Shown here piece after piece: positions 22,445 through 35,174 of a DNA stretch of 64,000 nt. This DNA is from Cryptomeria japonica. Its lineage: Eukaryota; Streptophyta; Pinopsida; Cupressales; Cupressaceae. The position numbers and the translations under genes were made by a program. The notes below the pieces were generated by a model. It did no database searches. It had not been told where the DNA came from and was given only the letters and a program-made list of their open reading frames with translations. How positions within the stretch are numbered: the stretch's first letter is position 1; every line of letters starts with the position of its first letter. The DNA is taken from contig NC_081413.1 in NCBI RefSeq assembly GCF_030272615.1, positions 446,068,538 to 446,132,537 on the forward strand, in the 5' to 3' direction.

Positions 22445-24156
22445 TGTTGGCCTTGAGTTGTCATTGATGTCAACCGGTATTGCAGGTTACCGGTAGAGTG
22501 TGTCAACTGGTATGAAGATGATTGAACTAACATAAAGAAAGGAAGTATGTTATGAGTTTACAGATGATACCATCAGTACGAGGTGAGATGCAGGAGTGTG
22601 TGGACACGCTTGAGTAATAACTAGTAAGGTATAAACCAGTATGGTGGCTGGATGTTTGTTTGTGATGAAGAGGTACAATGATCATGAAACACAACAACAC
22701 CCGATGAGCTGAACAAGAAGAGTAACATGAAGTCAAACCGAAAGGAAAGATAAATTGTCAGGATGATATGTTGTCGGTAAGAGTGATTGATCAGTATGTT
22801 GGTCATACCGGTAAGGTTCTACCAATAGAAGGGTTTGTCAGTTGTTCAAGGTTGAACTGACCCTATGATGGTGAGTTGAATATATGCTGATGTGTCCTCC
22901 ATGGAGCTGAGCTGGTAAACATGCATAGGTTGACGAAATGTTCATCGACATAGTTGTCTGTGCAGTTGGTGGTCATTAAATGATAAAACCACAAATCATG
23001 GGATGATATCTAACTGATGCGGCTTGAGGAAGAATAGATGATAGAGAATGATTAGGTAGTTTCTAGAATTGTGATCAAGGTAGGTAATCTGATTGCAGAT
23101 TGACCTTCAGTTAGAAACAACGGGGTGAAATGAGATCGACAAATATCAGGGCCCTAATGAAGGGTTAAGTTTGCTACTTTTAGAAAACATGCATTGGATG
23201 AATAAAAATAGGTATAGATGTATCTCCCCAATTCTCATGAGTGATCCAAGGAAGATCGAATCAGATTTGATATAGATTTGGTCGAAGGAAAGAAACCCTA
23301 ACCATCAGAAGTCTAAATTTGTTTTTGGCAGGAAAAATTATTCTTAAATACACAAGTCTAAATCAATGAGGCTATTGTTGTGGAATGATATGTGAGTATG
23401 TTGGTGAATTAAAGAGAGATAGAAAATATTTTTTAAGTGAAAAACAAGAAAAATCTTAAGTGACTATGTGTTGAAGGAGAAACTGCCAAGGTGTGTGAAC
23501 CAACAGAGAACAAACCAATAGAGACAAAACCTGGCAAAGTGTGAGCAGGTGTGAAGTGAATCTAGCAAAAAGAGGAAGAGAAGTTTCAATAGAGTAAGGA
23601 CCAGCATAAAGGTAGTGTTGTAATGTGTGTGGAGGTTTCAAAAACTAGGAAGATTGAAACCGGTAGAGAAAAGTATTGAAGGATTGCAAAACTTCATTTA
23701 GAAGAAGGAATTTGTTTTTATATTTAAATCTTTATATCATCTTCACTAACTAGGTTCTTAGTGCAGGGGTTGTAGCTCCTTTCGGTTGTAGCCTATAAAT
23801 TTTTCAGGGGTTGGTGCTCCTTTGAGTTGGTTCTTATAAATCAGGGGTTCATGCCCAAAAATTATAATCGGATCATTTTCCTAGTGAAGCTAGATTGGAG
23901 CAGAAGATCTCCAGCAGTTATTCTCACCGAGGTTTTTACCACATTGGGTTTTGCTCATATATCTGTTGTTATGTGATGCATTCTTGTGTATGTGTTACTT
24001 TGATGTTATAGAAAATCCTTTTACACACTTAGTTTGCATAGTTTGGCTTACTGGTTAGTACTCTCTTGTTTCATACTTTACCAGTATATCCCTGATTAAA
24101 GAAAAAGTGTTATATCATTGATTCACCCCCCTCTCAATGATCCATTGTGTCCAACA
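22445..24156 (+). repeat. Element D 5' LTR
   Basis: This 1,712-bp LTR starts TGTTGGCC and ends CCAACA. It is a close match to 53,125-54,779 plus 63,799-63,817. It contains many ACCGGT-like motifs and a degenerate block of repeated 'ggggttg..gctcctt' near 23,765-23,870. The short open frames in it are not conserved and are not genes. Confidence 0.93.
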
Positions 24157-24158
24157 AT

Positions 24159-24170
24159 TAGTATCAAAGT
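24159..24170 (+). other. Primer-binding site of element D
   Basis: TAGTATCAAAGT differs at three positions from TGGTATCAGAGC; all three are transitions of the G-to-A or C-to-T type. It lies 2 bp inside the LTR. Confidence 0.8.
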
Positions 24171-24231
24171 ATAGGTACCCTATTTTGTCAAAGCGCTCTC
24201 CAGCTTGGGTATATCCTCTCAAGTGTTCACA

Positions 24232-26340
24232 ATGGCAAGAAATGAATCAACCTCCTCAAAATCTCCTATGTTTGATGGTGTCAATTATGCTTTTTGGAGT
24301 AGAATAATAGAAACCTATTTATCCTCTCTGGGTTGTGATGTATAGATGCTAGTTGTGAATGGGTATATAGTCTATAATAATCCTCCTATTGATCCAGATT
24401 CTAAGAAGGAATATGAGAACAATGCTAAAGCTAAAAAATGCCATTCTTAGTGGGTTATCTGATAATGAGTTTGTTAAGATCATGCACTGCTCATCTACAA
24501 AAGAAACTTGGGATAAGTTGCGGAAAATATTTGAAGGCTATGTTAAAGTCAAGGAAGCCAAGTTACAAACATTGAGAGCACAGCTTGAGGGTTTGAAGAT
24601 GAGAGGTGAAGAGAAGATTGTTGAATATCTCCAAAGGATTGATGAAACAAAAAACACCATTAGAGAGATTGGAGAAGAAACAAAAGATGAGGTGGTACTG
24701 AAGAAAGTAATTAGATCTCTCACATCTAAGTATGATACAAAGGTTTCAGCAATAGAAGAAGCAAAAGATTTGAAAACCTTTACAATGGATGAGTTATATG
24801 GTTCCCTAACTACTTATGAGATGAGGACTATCAGTACTGAGGCTATGAAGAAAGAAGTTGCATTCAAAACATCAAGGAAAGGAAAAGAAGATTTTTCTCA
24901 AGATGGAACCGATGAAGATTCTGATGATATCAAGGAAAATTTTGTTAGAAGACTCAAGACGGGTTCCAGTAAATACAAAGGCAAGCTGCCCTGAAATGTT
25001 TCAACTATGGAAAGATTGGACATTTTGCTGCCAAATATCCCTATGGTGATAAGAATAAAGACAATCAATAAAGTGGTAGCAGATCATATGGTAAGGACAA
25101 GAAGAAGAATGTCTGTCGGTATAGTAGAAGAGGCTACCGGAAGCAGAGTAGTCTTTACACACATCAAAATGATACCAGAGATGAGGAAAGTGTGTTAGAT
25201 GACTGTTGCAGTGAAGATGAAGTTAGAGAAAACCTTTTCATGGTCCAAGAGGTTCTGGTACCTGAAGAAGGAGAAGAAGAAGAGAAAGAAGGAGAAGTAG
25301 ATATTGAAGCAAAGCTCATCAGTGCCTTGGAAGAACTGAAGAAAACAAGAATAGATCTGAAGAATGTGGAAAAGGTGAAAAAGGTTGCAACTGAAGAATA
25401 AGAGATGTTGGAAGAATCTCTTGGAGATTCCAAGAAAACAATTGTAGATCTAAAACTTCAATTGGAAGAGGCCAAGATGATCTATGAAGTTACTAGTACT
25501 CACTTGAGTAAAAAAGAGAAGGAGCATCAAGACCTTCAAAAAGAAATTTTTAAGCTCCGAAAGGAATTAGAGAAAAGAAAGAATGAACTGATGATAAGAA
25601 GCAAGTATGAAGGCGACACCAAAGCCTTAGACAAGAGGTTGAGCAAATAGAAGCAATCTAGAGATAGTGGTCGCTTAGGATTTGAAGAGGGTCAAAGTTC
25701 AAACAATAAAGATACATCTAGTAAGGACATTCACCATAAGCAAGGATACTAGTAAGAAGACATATGCAGATGCTGTTAGAAACTACCACACAAACCAGTA
25801 TACACAATCGATGAACTGGAGACCATACTCAACGCACCAACATGCAGATCCAAGGAGAAATGCAAGAGTTGATCATGAAGGATTCACCAGAGTTAGCAGC
25901 ATGAAAGGAAGACCATCGGTGAGGCAGTCATTTGTAGGACCAAGGCAATCTAACCAACATGTTCCAAACTTTCATGACTATAGTCATCGGTGTAATAAGT
26001 TCGGTCATAGAATGGAAGATTGTAGGAAAATGAATGTAAACCCCACTTTTGAGAGTAGAAGCTCATTTTTTGTATTACAAAGTACAAATGTCACATGTTA
26101 TAATTGCAATGAGTTTGGTCATAAGAGTTATGAGTGTAGGAGAAATGCACAGATGTCCACAAGAATAATTTGGATATATCTTTCAATGCTAATTTAAAAT
26201 GTTACAAGTGTCAAAATTTTGGTCACATAGCAAGGCATTGTAAGTTGGCAACTAACAAGAAAAAGACAATTGTACCGAACCAGAAGATAGAAGAGGAGAC
26301 GAAATAAGAGAAACATGTTTGGATAGAGAAGGAGAAGAAC
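24232..26340 (+). pseudogene. Element D Gag (capsid, coiled coil, four zinc knuckles), broken
   Basis: Start at the ATG at 24,232 (MARNESTSSKSPMFDG), matching element E. The capsid (UBN2-type) region runs to about 24,990, with one extra A near 24,437 shifting the frame. The first knuckle near 25,000-25,040 is frameshifted. A long acidic and then Lys/Glu/Leu-rich coiled coil spans 25,200-25,650. Three more knuckles follow: HRCNKFGHRMEDC near 25,990, CYNCNEFGHKSYEC near 26,097 and CYKCQNFGHIARHC near 26,201. The coiled coil between knuckle 1 and knuckle 2 is unusual for copia Gag. Gag packages genomic RNA in cytoplasmic particles. Confidence 0.85.
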
Positions 26341-26355
26341 AAGATAGATTCAAGC

Positions 26356-26660
26356 TTGATTGTGCAAACTACTCTACATGCTGAAAGGAGGAATCTATGG
26401 GTAGTAGATAGTGGCTGCTCAAATCACATGACCAAAGACAAGAAAAAGTTTATCAAGCTTGATGATTGGAATGGTGGTTCTCTCTGGTATTGTGACAACT
26501 CCTCTATGAAGATTAAGGGTTGTGGTACATTGAATATTGATGAAAAGTTCAAGGTTCATGATGTATACTATGTGGAAGGACTAAAGCATAATCTTCTAAG
26601 TGTAAGCTAGATGTGTGAAAAAGGGTACAAATTCACATTTGACTCTACCGATTGTCAGAT
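26356..26660 (+). pseudogene. Element D aspartic protease domain
   Basis: The region reads NLWVVDSGCSNHMT with the D-S-G catalytic triad intact (about 26,395-26,430), then VYYVEGLKHNLLSVS, the standard copia protease tail. A TAG follows at LLSVS, so the polyprotein frame is interrupted although the active site survives. The enzyme would release Gag and pol products inside particles. Confidence 0.85.
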
Positions 26661-26699
26661 AAGCAAGCAGAGTATTAGTCAAGTTGTAGAAAAAGGAAA

Positions 26700-27990
26700 G
26701 AGGACATATGGTAATGTCTACAATCTCAAGGAATGCTACAAGTCCCAATGCATGATGGGACAGGTTGATGAAAGTTGGTTGTGGCACTAGAGATTAGGTC
26801 ATGTGAACTTTGATAATCTGGTAAAAATAAGCAAAAACTAGTATGTGAGAAATATTCCACAAATAACTAAACCAGAAATTAGTTTTTGTGATGAATGCAT
26901 CAAAGGCAAGAAAATCAAACTGAGTTGCAAAACAAAAGAGTACAATATGTCAAGACCTCTATAGTTAGTACATACAAATTTGTGTGGACCAACAACGATA
27001 AGGGATTTGACTGGTGAGATATACTTCATGCGATTAATTGATGACTAATCAAGAATGACCTAGGTGACATTTTTTCATGAAAAATCACAAGCATTTCAAA
27101 GATTCAAGATTTTTAGAAGGATGGTTGAAAATGACAGTGGACACCGGTTGAAGTCATTCACATCAGACTAGGGTGGAGAATATTCTTCAAATGATTTTAT
27201 TGACTACTGTGAGAAACATGGAATCTGGAGATAGTATTCAACAACAAGAACACAACAAAATGGTGTGGCAAAAAGGAAGAATAGAATAGTGAAGTGGATG
27301 GCTAGAACAATGTTGAATGAGGCCAGTATACTGGATACATACTGGAAGGAAGCAGTCATACTGTTATCTACACATTAAATCAGATACAACTAAGAGTGAA
27401 CAATAGAATGACTCCTTATGAGTTATGGTATGACCGAAAACCATCACTCAAGCATTTTAGAGTGTTTGGAAGTAAGTGTTTCATCAAAAGAGATGCTGAT
27501 GGATTAGGAAGTTTTGATTCCCAGAGTGATGAAGGAATCTTCTTGGGTTAGTCAACCAATAGAAAAGCCTACAAATGCTACAACAAGAAATTGAGAAAAA
27601 TGGTTGATAGTATAAATGTGAGAATAGATGAAGACCTACTTAAGAGAGAATTTGCACCGACACCCTATATTGATATTTCAGAAGTTGAGCATGAAGATCA
27701 ATCTAACAATGGAAAAGTAGAAGAAGCACCAAGAAAGAACTCTAATCGATATGTGTAGAACAACCATCCGAAAGAATAGATCATAGGAGATAAAAATAAA
27801 GGTGTGTAGACCAAAGGGAGACTATCCCGAAATGATGAGGAAGTAAATTTCTGCCTCATGACAGAACTTGAGACCAAAATTTTTGATGAAGCTAGAAAAA
27901 GTGAGAAGTGGATAGATGTCATGGATGAAGAACTAAAACTAATTGAGAAAAATAAAAATTGGGAACTTGTTTCTAGATAGGTAGACAAGA
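26700..27990 (+). pseudogene. Element D integrase (HHCC + DDE core), dead
   Basis: The pre-integrase zinc region has LGHVNFDNL near 26,797 and a CDECIKGK-type Cys pair near 26,890. The core has LIDD near 27,035 and SD.GGEYSS near 27,165. The third catalytic position reads GVAKRKN near 27,260 where E reads GVVERKN, so the catalytic Glu is Lys. Several TAG codons occur. The post-core part (IFLG(stop)STNRKAYKCYNKK near 27,540) continues to the start of the RT region, where element C interrupts at 28,000. Confidence 0.85.
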
Positions 27991-28000
27991 ATGTCATATG
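27961..28000 (+). pseudogene. Element D RT region, first piece
   Basis: WELVSR(stop)VDKNVI is the conserved lead-in to copia reverse transcriptase (element [20 protein letters not shown] near 60,297). It breaks at the C insertion point and resumes at 42,725. Confidence 0.85.
27996..28000 (+). other. Target-site duplication of element C, left copy
   Basis: ATATG here and ATAGG at 42,725-42,729 differ by one base. The uninterrupted relative in element E reads 'gtcataggtac', which confirms the ancestral target. Confidence 0.8.
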
Positions 28001-28799
28001 TGTTAAGATTCCTAAAGATACTAAGAGGGGGGGTGAATCAGTATCTAACCGGTTATCAGATTTTCTTAACTTAAAACATGTAGAGCATATCAATAAGGTA
28101 TACCGGTAAACAAGAAATAATGCAATAAATAGAGATAACAACAACCACATGAAAAACACACCATAACATAGTAGTTTAATGAGGAAACCCGGTCTGGGAA
28201 AAAACTCGATGGGATTTTTGACCCACAATATTCACTTACTGGCCAATACGAGAATATTACTACTACAAGAGGGGTCTACACATGCAGGAAGGACAAGTTC
28301 CTAGAGCTCACTGCTCAATTACAAAATGGGAAGTCTCACTGACTTACAAAATGGATTATATAAATCCAATGTCTTGTACTACTTCAAAATAGCATCTACT
28401 ATTCCAGATCCAGTACCGGTTTATAGCTCTACTTCATACATAAACCCTTAACCTATAATTCACATAATAGGTCTGCCTTATTTTGCCTATATATTTTCCT
28501 TCCATCTATTACAAAATGTTTTACAATGATCTGTTATATATATGACTCATTTTACAACTTGCCAAGTTAGCTTACAATGATTTTACAATAATTGACAAAA
28601 TATATTACAAACAAAATTCCTCTCGGCTTCTGTGTTGGTATGCTTCCTTTTACTGTCAGTGGTCTTTGTGCTGGTGTAGAGTCTATCTTTGCTGGTGCCA
28701 ATAAATTGTCTTGATGGTGTCATAGGATTGTAAGGTTGCCATTAATGACAAAACCTTTAATCACCTACAATATCTCATTGGAGTGTGCATTTGCCAACA
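28001..28799 (-). repeat. Element C left (3') LTR
   Basis: This 799-bp LTR reads TGTTAAGATT…GCCAACA on the plus strand and matches 41,925-42,724 at roughly 93-95% by eye. It contains the 'gagggggggtgaatcag' and 'ccagatccagtaccggttta' phrases in both copies. Confidence 0.95.
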
Positions 28800-28800
28800 A

Positions 28801-28813
28801 TCTCCCCCTTTGG
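28801..28813 (-). other. Polypurine tract of element C
   Basis: The minus strand reads CCAAAGGGGGAGA, abutting the 3' LTR, identical to the tract of G. Confidence 0.88.
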
Positions 28814-28989
28814 CATTGATGGCAACACTCATGAGAAAAATCCAAAAATTGTTATCCAAAAGAGTCTGTCGGAATTGTCTTACCAAAAATTTGTGTACCA
28901 AAAGAATATGTGCTCCCCCTGAGCTGATGAGTCATTTGCTAGTTATTTTTCTCATTCCACTACTCCCCCTTTGGCATCAATGACAAAGG

Positions 28990-31900
28990 TTGTCAAAGTG
29001 TCAATGAGTGTGGTTTCCTATTTCATCCTTGTAACCGATTGGTTACAATTTGAAAAAGATCTACCAAAACTAGATTCAGGCTCTCAATGAACTTTTTGCT
29101 ATCTTTTATTGTGGCCTCAGTCCTCTAAACTATATCGGTTAGGTGTTGCATTTGCTCTACTAATGTTTTATGTCCTTGAATCAAAGCATCAGATATTTCT
29201 TTTCTTAAGGAGGCGAGGTAGTCCAATTTTGGACTAAGTCTCCATTTTAGATCTTTAGACTTTTCTTTTATTCTTTCCTTCTCTCTTTCCAACTTTAGTA
29301 GTTCTTCCTCAAAACCTATTATTTTCTACTCAAAAACTGATAATGAATCAGATGAATAATGAAGTTATCAGCTAGTTGATTTATTTCCTCCTGTACCTTA
29401 CTGATTTTCTTGTCTATAGCTACTATCAAAAAGTTAGTTTTACATGTATCCCTGTACAAAGTTTTAAATTCCTTCAATGTACTACACAGTTCCGGTAAAA
29501 GAGTGTCAAATTGTCTTGTACAATTCTTTATTTCCTCCTCAAAGAATTTGTGTTTTTCTTTCTCAGTCTCTCCTTGAATGCTTCCTCTTTTATTTGTTCA
29601 ACTGTCATAGTGTTGTCAATAATATACTTAGACAAAGTGTCAAGTTGACCTAAAGAATCTTTATTATTTATATTACACTTACGAGCTACACTATGTTATC
29701 TTCTTGATGGAATATAGAAGAAATTCTGTCACATTAGTTGGTTTGAATTCTGCATTTGATGAACCAACAATCTGCATTCCGTCGGTGGGTGCAATTTCCT
29801 TGCTTGTGGTGACCTCTGGTAGGTCAGTTTGTGTTTCCATTTCTTTAAGCAAAGGTTTGGATTGCTCAGTTGATGCCAGTGGCACTATCTCTGTGTGAAC
29901 CTATTGCTGAGAGTGTTTCTCAGTGTTGTCATCTGCTGGTTTACCTTCTGTATTATCTATTACCGGTGGCTCATTAGCCATATCTCTTTTCCTTGTTGAA
30001 TCCTTATCTACTACAATATTGATTTTCTGAGTGTCAATATCCACTGTATATAACACCTCAAAATTGGGATTTGTGTCCTCTTGTGGTGTGTCCATACTCT
30101 CATTAGCCAGTTAATTATCTGTGGTAACTACCGGTGGAGTATCAAGAGGCAGTGGGGATAAGTTATTTGTTATTTTTACGCTGGGTGGTCCGCCAACCTT
30201 ACCTTAACCCTTATCCTTATCTTTTTGGTATACTTTGATGGGTTTAGGATTTTGATATTCTTCCTACTTTTCCTTTTCTACAAGGAATATGTCCCATGCA
30301 TTAGCTGTTTCCTCTGCAACCTCATTCACTCTATCAACCATAAGTGCTACATGTCGGTGTGCAGTTGAAAATACTAACTGGTTAGCCTCTGAGATCAGTT
30401 TATCTATCTCATTTGGTGAGTTAGCTGGATATAGAGCAAGAAGTTTTTCAATTTTTATTTTCTTATCAATCTCTATAACAGCTTGCCTTCTAGCTTCAAG
30501 TCTTTTGAACAGTTCTATCGGTAATTCATCCACAACTTGCATTAGAAATTTCTTGTAAATGTCCAAGTGTAGGATTACACTGTTTTCAACTTTTTCCTTG
30601 TCATCAGTTGATAATGAATCATATAATTTATTGATGTTTTTCAACTTTCCATCCTCTATTATTTCATTTAGAAGTTTGTCAATTGGAGTAGTGGTTTGTT
30701 GAGTCCTCTTCCTGGGTATTAACTTCTTCTTTGGAGTTAACTTCCTAGCTATGGGCCTTACTACCTATTGTTTCTATTTGGTTCTTCTAGGAGAAGGTGT
30801 AGATAGCAGTGAAGGTTTCCTTTTTCTCACAACTCTTTTAAATTCAGTTGGTATATCACTTTCTGAAGAATTTACAACCAGTGAAAGGTGAGTTTCTGGT
30901 TGAAGTTTTTCTAACTCATCTTCAGTAATACCAGTTTGTTTGAGTACATCATCCTTAATAGCTTTTTCTTGCCTAGATCCTCTTCTAGCTATTGCTTCAA
31001 CCTTCTTAACCCTTTTCTTTGATTGAATTTGGTTTTCAATAGTCTCAGCACTGCCAAATACCTCTTCTTTAGGTTCCTTAGGTGCTTCCAGGAGGGCTTT
31101 TGCATATGTTTCTATTATGTGGTCATCAGTTTCATACCCCATTTCAGTAACCCAAATGGTTCTTTGGATAACTACCTCCATCCAAATCTCATCCTTCTTA
31201 ATAACAAAATAGATTTCATGCTTATACTTATTTACAATTTCTTGTGATATTCTAACTCTTGTCTTCATCCGGGCCTTCAATGCCTGAAAGTACTCATCTA
31301 TGTTCTTTTCTTTGTTCTCTCCCATGTTGTTTAGTAAATTTGACAACTGTTTGCCTAATGGTATATCAAAACCAAGATTTATGTTACCTATACCGGGTAC
31401 TTGTTTGGTTATGTGTAGCATTAGATAGACAAGTAGATTTCCAAATCTGAATGTCCCTTTTTTGTCTTTCTTAATCTTTCCCAAGTTATCAATTAGTTCA
31501 TCTTTCAGCCATTCACACACATCTATTTTTGCATTATCATTAATCATGTCATAGGCACTCTTTATGCATAGGCTAGAGACTAAGTTTAACCTATTTTCAT
31601 GTGTGGTTTTTTAGCCTAATATCATACTGATGAATCTGACATTGATATCTGTTACATCATTTACCCTTAAAGATCTCTTGTCAGATGTTGTGTCGGTTAG
31701 GTTAATCACTAGGTCATTTGAGACCTTCTTTGTTTTATTAGGCCTATTATCGGTGGAAGGTAACCCTGTCACAACTTTTACTACCTCTTTAGTGATTTTG
31801 TGAACTAAGTCCAACCAAAAGAATGCACCATGTACCCTGCTTAAAACTATCCTTATAACATCCTTAGGGAAATCTGGAATACTGAGAATTTCAGTGAAAC

Positions 31901-32189
31901 CTAGGGTTTCTACTATCTTGTGTTCAGCTTTAACATTACCGAAATCATCACATATTACTGATTGATACATGTTCTTGATTTCCTCATCACCTAATTCTTC
32001 TATGTGACAATGTATGTACATTCTAGGGTCTTCAGCAAAAACTACTCCATTGGGGATTTGAGAAAAAGCACCAACATTATCAACTTTCTTGGCTATCTTG
32101 AGAACTAACTAAAATACAAGTCTAGGGCGTTTAATCACTTCGACTATAGTAGGGTTTTCTATGAATTCAGGAATAGATGAAGAAGCCAT
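28990..32189 (-). pseudogene. Element C ORF2, unknown function, lightly broken
   Basis: The start is the ATG at 32,189 (MASSSIPEFIENPTIVEV); an upstream in-frame ATG at 32,324 is not shared with G. Large open pieces are 32,021-31,611, 31,547-30,774 and 30,644-30,264, with shorter ones to about 29,690 and a helical C-terminal part to about 29,000. Features in order: a globular N-terminal region with FFWLDLVHKITKEVV and CEWLKDELIDNLGKI; KKGTFRFGNLLVYL; QRTIWVTEMGYE; a basic Lys/Arg-rich stretch (KRVKKVEAIARRG, VVRKRKPS); a second helical block (LHLDIYKKFLMQVVDELP); an acidic Thr/Asn-rich linker; a coiled-coil tail. About 1,000 residues in all. No pol catalytic signature is visible. Its shared position, start and motifs with G indicate past selection on a real protein. 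Function unknown. Confidence 0.75.
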
Positions 32190-32493
32190 GATTATAAATA
32201 CCTTTATCTGCCTTAGGAATGATTGCTTGCTGAATTGCTTCACTTCTTTGCTCGGAATGCCTTTTCTCGGGAATTTTTGCACTCTTCGAAGGTTTGAATG
32301 CTTGGTGAAATAAAATGGAGCCAAAATACTATTTTATAATGTTATTTTTGCCAACCACCACATTTAATGCTTGTTGGTTAAGTAGTGACTTAACTTATCT
32401 ACTGGTATAGAAGTAATTTCAACTTCTCACCATCAACCGAGGGAATAATAGCATGTTTCACATTTGATTACCAAACCCTCAAGGGAATTTTCT

Positions 32494-33502
32494 TCACTTA
32501 GATGAAGAGTCTCCTACTGGTGGAGTGTTACTCTCTTCTGTCGGTGGAGGAGTGTTCCTATCACCATTTAGATTTAATTTCCCGATCCATTGTTTTGAGA
32601 ATTCCTGCTTTACTTCTTCAACCTTTTCTTTACCTTTCAAACTAGGACCTTTGTTATTTACCGGTGAGGACTTGCTTCTACAAAATTTTGCAATATGTCC
32701 AAACTTGTTATAGACATAACAAGTCACATTATTTTTCTAAATAGCTTTTCCATAACCTATGCTGGTTTGTGTTCTGCATTGATTAGATAAGTGTCCAAAT
32801 CTTCCACAAACATAACATCTTACATTCATTCTACAATTTTTTGAATTATGACAAACTTTTTTGCATTTTCAACATTGACCAGTGGGTGTATTGGTATTTT
32901 GATAATTTCTAGATCTACATTGATTTTCTCTATAACCATACTTGTTACAGTTAAAGCATTTGCCATTAAATTTTAAGCAATTGGTTTTCTTACCAGTTTG
33001 CCTTGATCCTATGTGTTTGTAGTATGGGAGCTTTCACCAGCTTCAAAGCCAAGACCATTAGTGTCACCATTGGGTTTCTGATTTTTCAACAAGTCACCAA
33101 GTTCTTTTGAGCTTTTCTTGAATTTTTCTTTGTGCTGATTTGCAGTATCCAATTCTCTTTCCAAGATACCTGTCTATCTCATGAGTTAATTTGAGTTATT
33201 TTGTGCATGCATCAGATCTGTCTTCAACATATCATTTTCATAACTAAGTTTTGTGTTTTCATTTGCAGCATCATTCAGTCTTCTAGTAAAGTCTTCTTCA
33301 TTCTTCTTTCTATCTTCAATTTCTTTACAAAATCTCATAGTCATATCCTGCATCTCATTCTTTGTAGTCATGTTTTCTTGTTTCAACTTATTCATTAGAT
33401 CACTAAGAGTTTCCTTTTCATCATTCTCATTTTGCATCTTTTCACAAAGTTCTCTTCCCTTGTTCCTTGCAATGGTAAGATTTTCTTGAAGTGCCTGAAT
33501 AA
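32494..33502 (-). pseudogene. Element C Gag-like protein, main part (coiled coil + knuckles)
   Basis: The coiled coil (IIQALQENLTIARNKG… to near 33,186) continues in frame from the piece at 41,756-41,880 once element A and its TSD are removed. Then come CFNCNKYGYRENQC near 32,960, a damaged KCKKVCHNSKNC near 32,870, CYVCGRFGHLSNQC near 32,810 and CYVYNKFGHIAKFC near 32,720, and a Lys-rich tail ending in …NTPPVGDSSSK. Three in-frame stops occur. There is no capsid domain. RNA binding by the knuckles is expected from the family; how such a protein would form particles alone is unclear. Confidence 0.8.
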
Positions 33503-33507
33503 TATCC
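33503..33507 (+). other. Target-site duplication of element A, left copy
   Basis: TATCC here is repeated exactly at 41,751-41,755. Joining the flanks restores the coiled-coil reading frame of element C. Confidence 0.95.
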
Positions 33508-35171
33508 TGTAGCATCGTAAATTGTACGCACTTGCTAGGGTGGTACAATTTCACACCTAGTTTAGCACCCGCCTTGGCGCATTTTGTATTTTGCATTGCA
33601 TTTCCCCTTTAGCACTTAATTAATCAAATTAATTAGGTCTAAGGTTCTATTTCATCATCTTTCACATCATAAAGTTGGGCCCTTTCATTAAAGTGTGCCC
33701 TTTTCATTTTATTCCTCCTATACATCAATTAAACCCTAATCAGGTCCTATTTTGAACTTGGGGGTTTGATTTCGGGGGTCAAAACATCTTGAAATCACCT
33801 GTAACTTCGGGATTCTCTCTAAAATCATCATATCTGACGGCCCTGAAAATTTGGCGAAAAGTTGTCGGGACCATGGCGCCCGGAGTGCAACATGGTCCTG
33901 GACATTTTTCCTAAAATTTTAGGAGCGCGATCCAATCATAAAATAAAGCTTAACCCCAAGAAATTGGTGGGAGATTCAATCTCTAAGTCGGCCTAAAGTT
34001 GAAATTAAGACCTAGGGTTTCATACATAAGAGCTCTCTTTCTTCTTTTGAAAGGATCCGAATTTTGGCTTTGGAGGACCTTCTATGAGCGAAAGAGCAGA
34101 TCTTCGAAGACTTCAATAACATTCAACATCCATCCATCAAGCATTCATCAATTTCATTCATTTAGGGCTTGGGAGACATTGAAGGACAATAGGAGATTAC
34201 CGACTGAAGATTGGCTTGTACTCCTCCCTTAAGGGTTGGGTATGATTTCATGTTGTTTTCATGTCTTTGCATAAGCTTCAATATATCCTTTATTCATACT
34301 TTAGATCACTTTGCATCTTGATTTAGAGCATTTACATTATCATTTACAAGCAATTAGGGTTTACTTTCTAGGTTGCTCTAGTTTGCTTTCTTGCATTTAA
34401 GGACCTTGCACACACACTAGGTCTGCACACACAATACATTTTACAATACAACTTGGCTATTCGTGGAGGTGGAAATCACCGAAGCGGGGGTTTGACTAAG
34501 GAAAAACCCTATATAGCCGCCCACCACACCTTTTAAGATATAAGTGTAGGTTTCGAAATTCGGACGACGCCGCAAGTTACAGATCCGGGAGAAGCAGGCC
34601 GAGACAGCACTTTCCACCAAATTGCAGAGCAAAAGACAAGGACAGGGGCATGGGGCACCCTATTCCTGCCAGGACAGGGGTGCTGGGCACCCTGGTCCCT
34701 GGGACAGGGGTGCTGGGCGCCCTGGTCCTCCTGACAGAGAGCATTTTCAGCATTTTTGACAGCTTTTCCAAAGTGCAAAACAGTAGTTTCCGTAGCAGTT
34801 TCAGGGGCAGAATCAGGACAGTGGCGCTCGCGTCCCCGTCCCAAACATTTTCAGTCAGATTTTAACTCCAGGTATGCATTTGCATTCTTGCCTTGTCCTT
34901 GTGTTTACAGCTTTCCATTGTTTAAGTTCAATTCTGCAATCTTGTTATTAGTTCATACTTGCACTTTTGGGATTGGGATTTGAACTTGTATCATTTTATC
35001 TTTCAATTACAACAAAGGAATAGAAATATTAATAGGTAGCCCATGGCTCTCTCTTCCACAAAAAGAAGTAGCCAATTGTGTGATACCTCTAGGCTCTTTT
35101 GTATTCCACAAATGTGTGATTGAAAGTGAGATTAGGGCATGTTTGCTTAGTGTCACTTTTTCCCCCACACA
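33508..35171 (+). repeat. Element A 5' LTR
   Basis: This 1,664-bp LTR reads TGTAGCATCG…CCCCCACACA. It equals 40,087-41,750 in length; I counted about 15 differences in the first 480 bp. It includes a GC-rich block of about 30-bp tandem units at 34,641-34,735 in otherwise AT-rich sequence. Where element B has TATATAAG, this LTR has TACATAAG near 34,020, as does its 3' partner. Short open frames here are shadows of the repeat block. Confidence 0.97.
34641..34735 (+). repeat. GC-rich tandem repeat in element A 5' LTR
   Basis: About three imperfect 30-bp units built on 'ggggcgctgggcaccctggt'. The same block is in the other three LTRs of the family (41,218-41,313; 43,894-43,990; 50,720-50,818). 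It lies about 600 bp downstream of the TATA-like position, in the likely transcribed part. Confidence 0.85.
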
Positions 35172-35174
35172 TTT

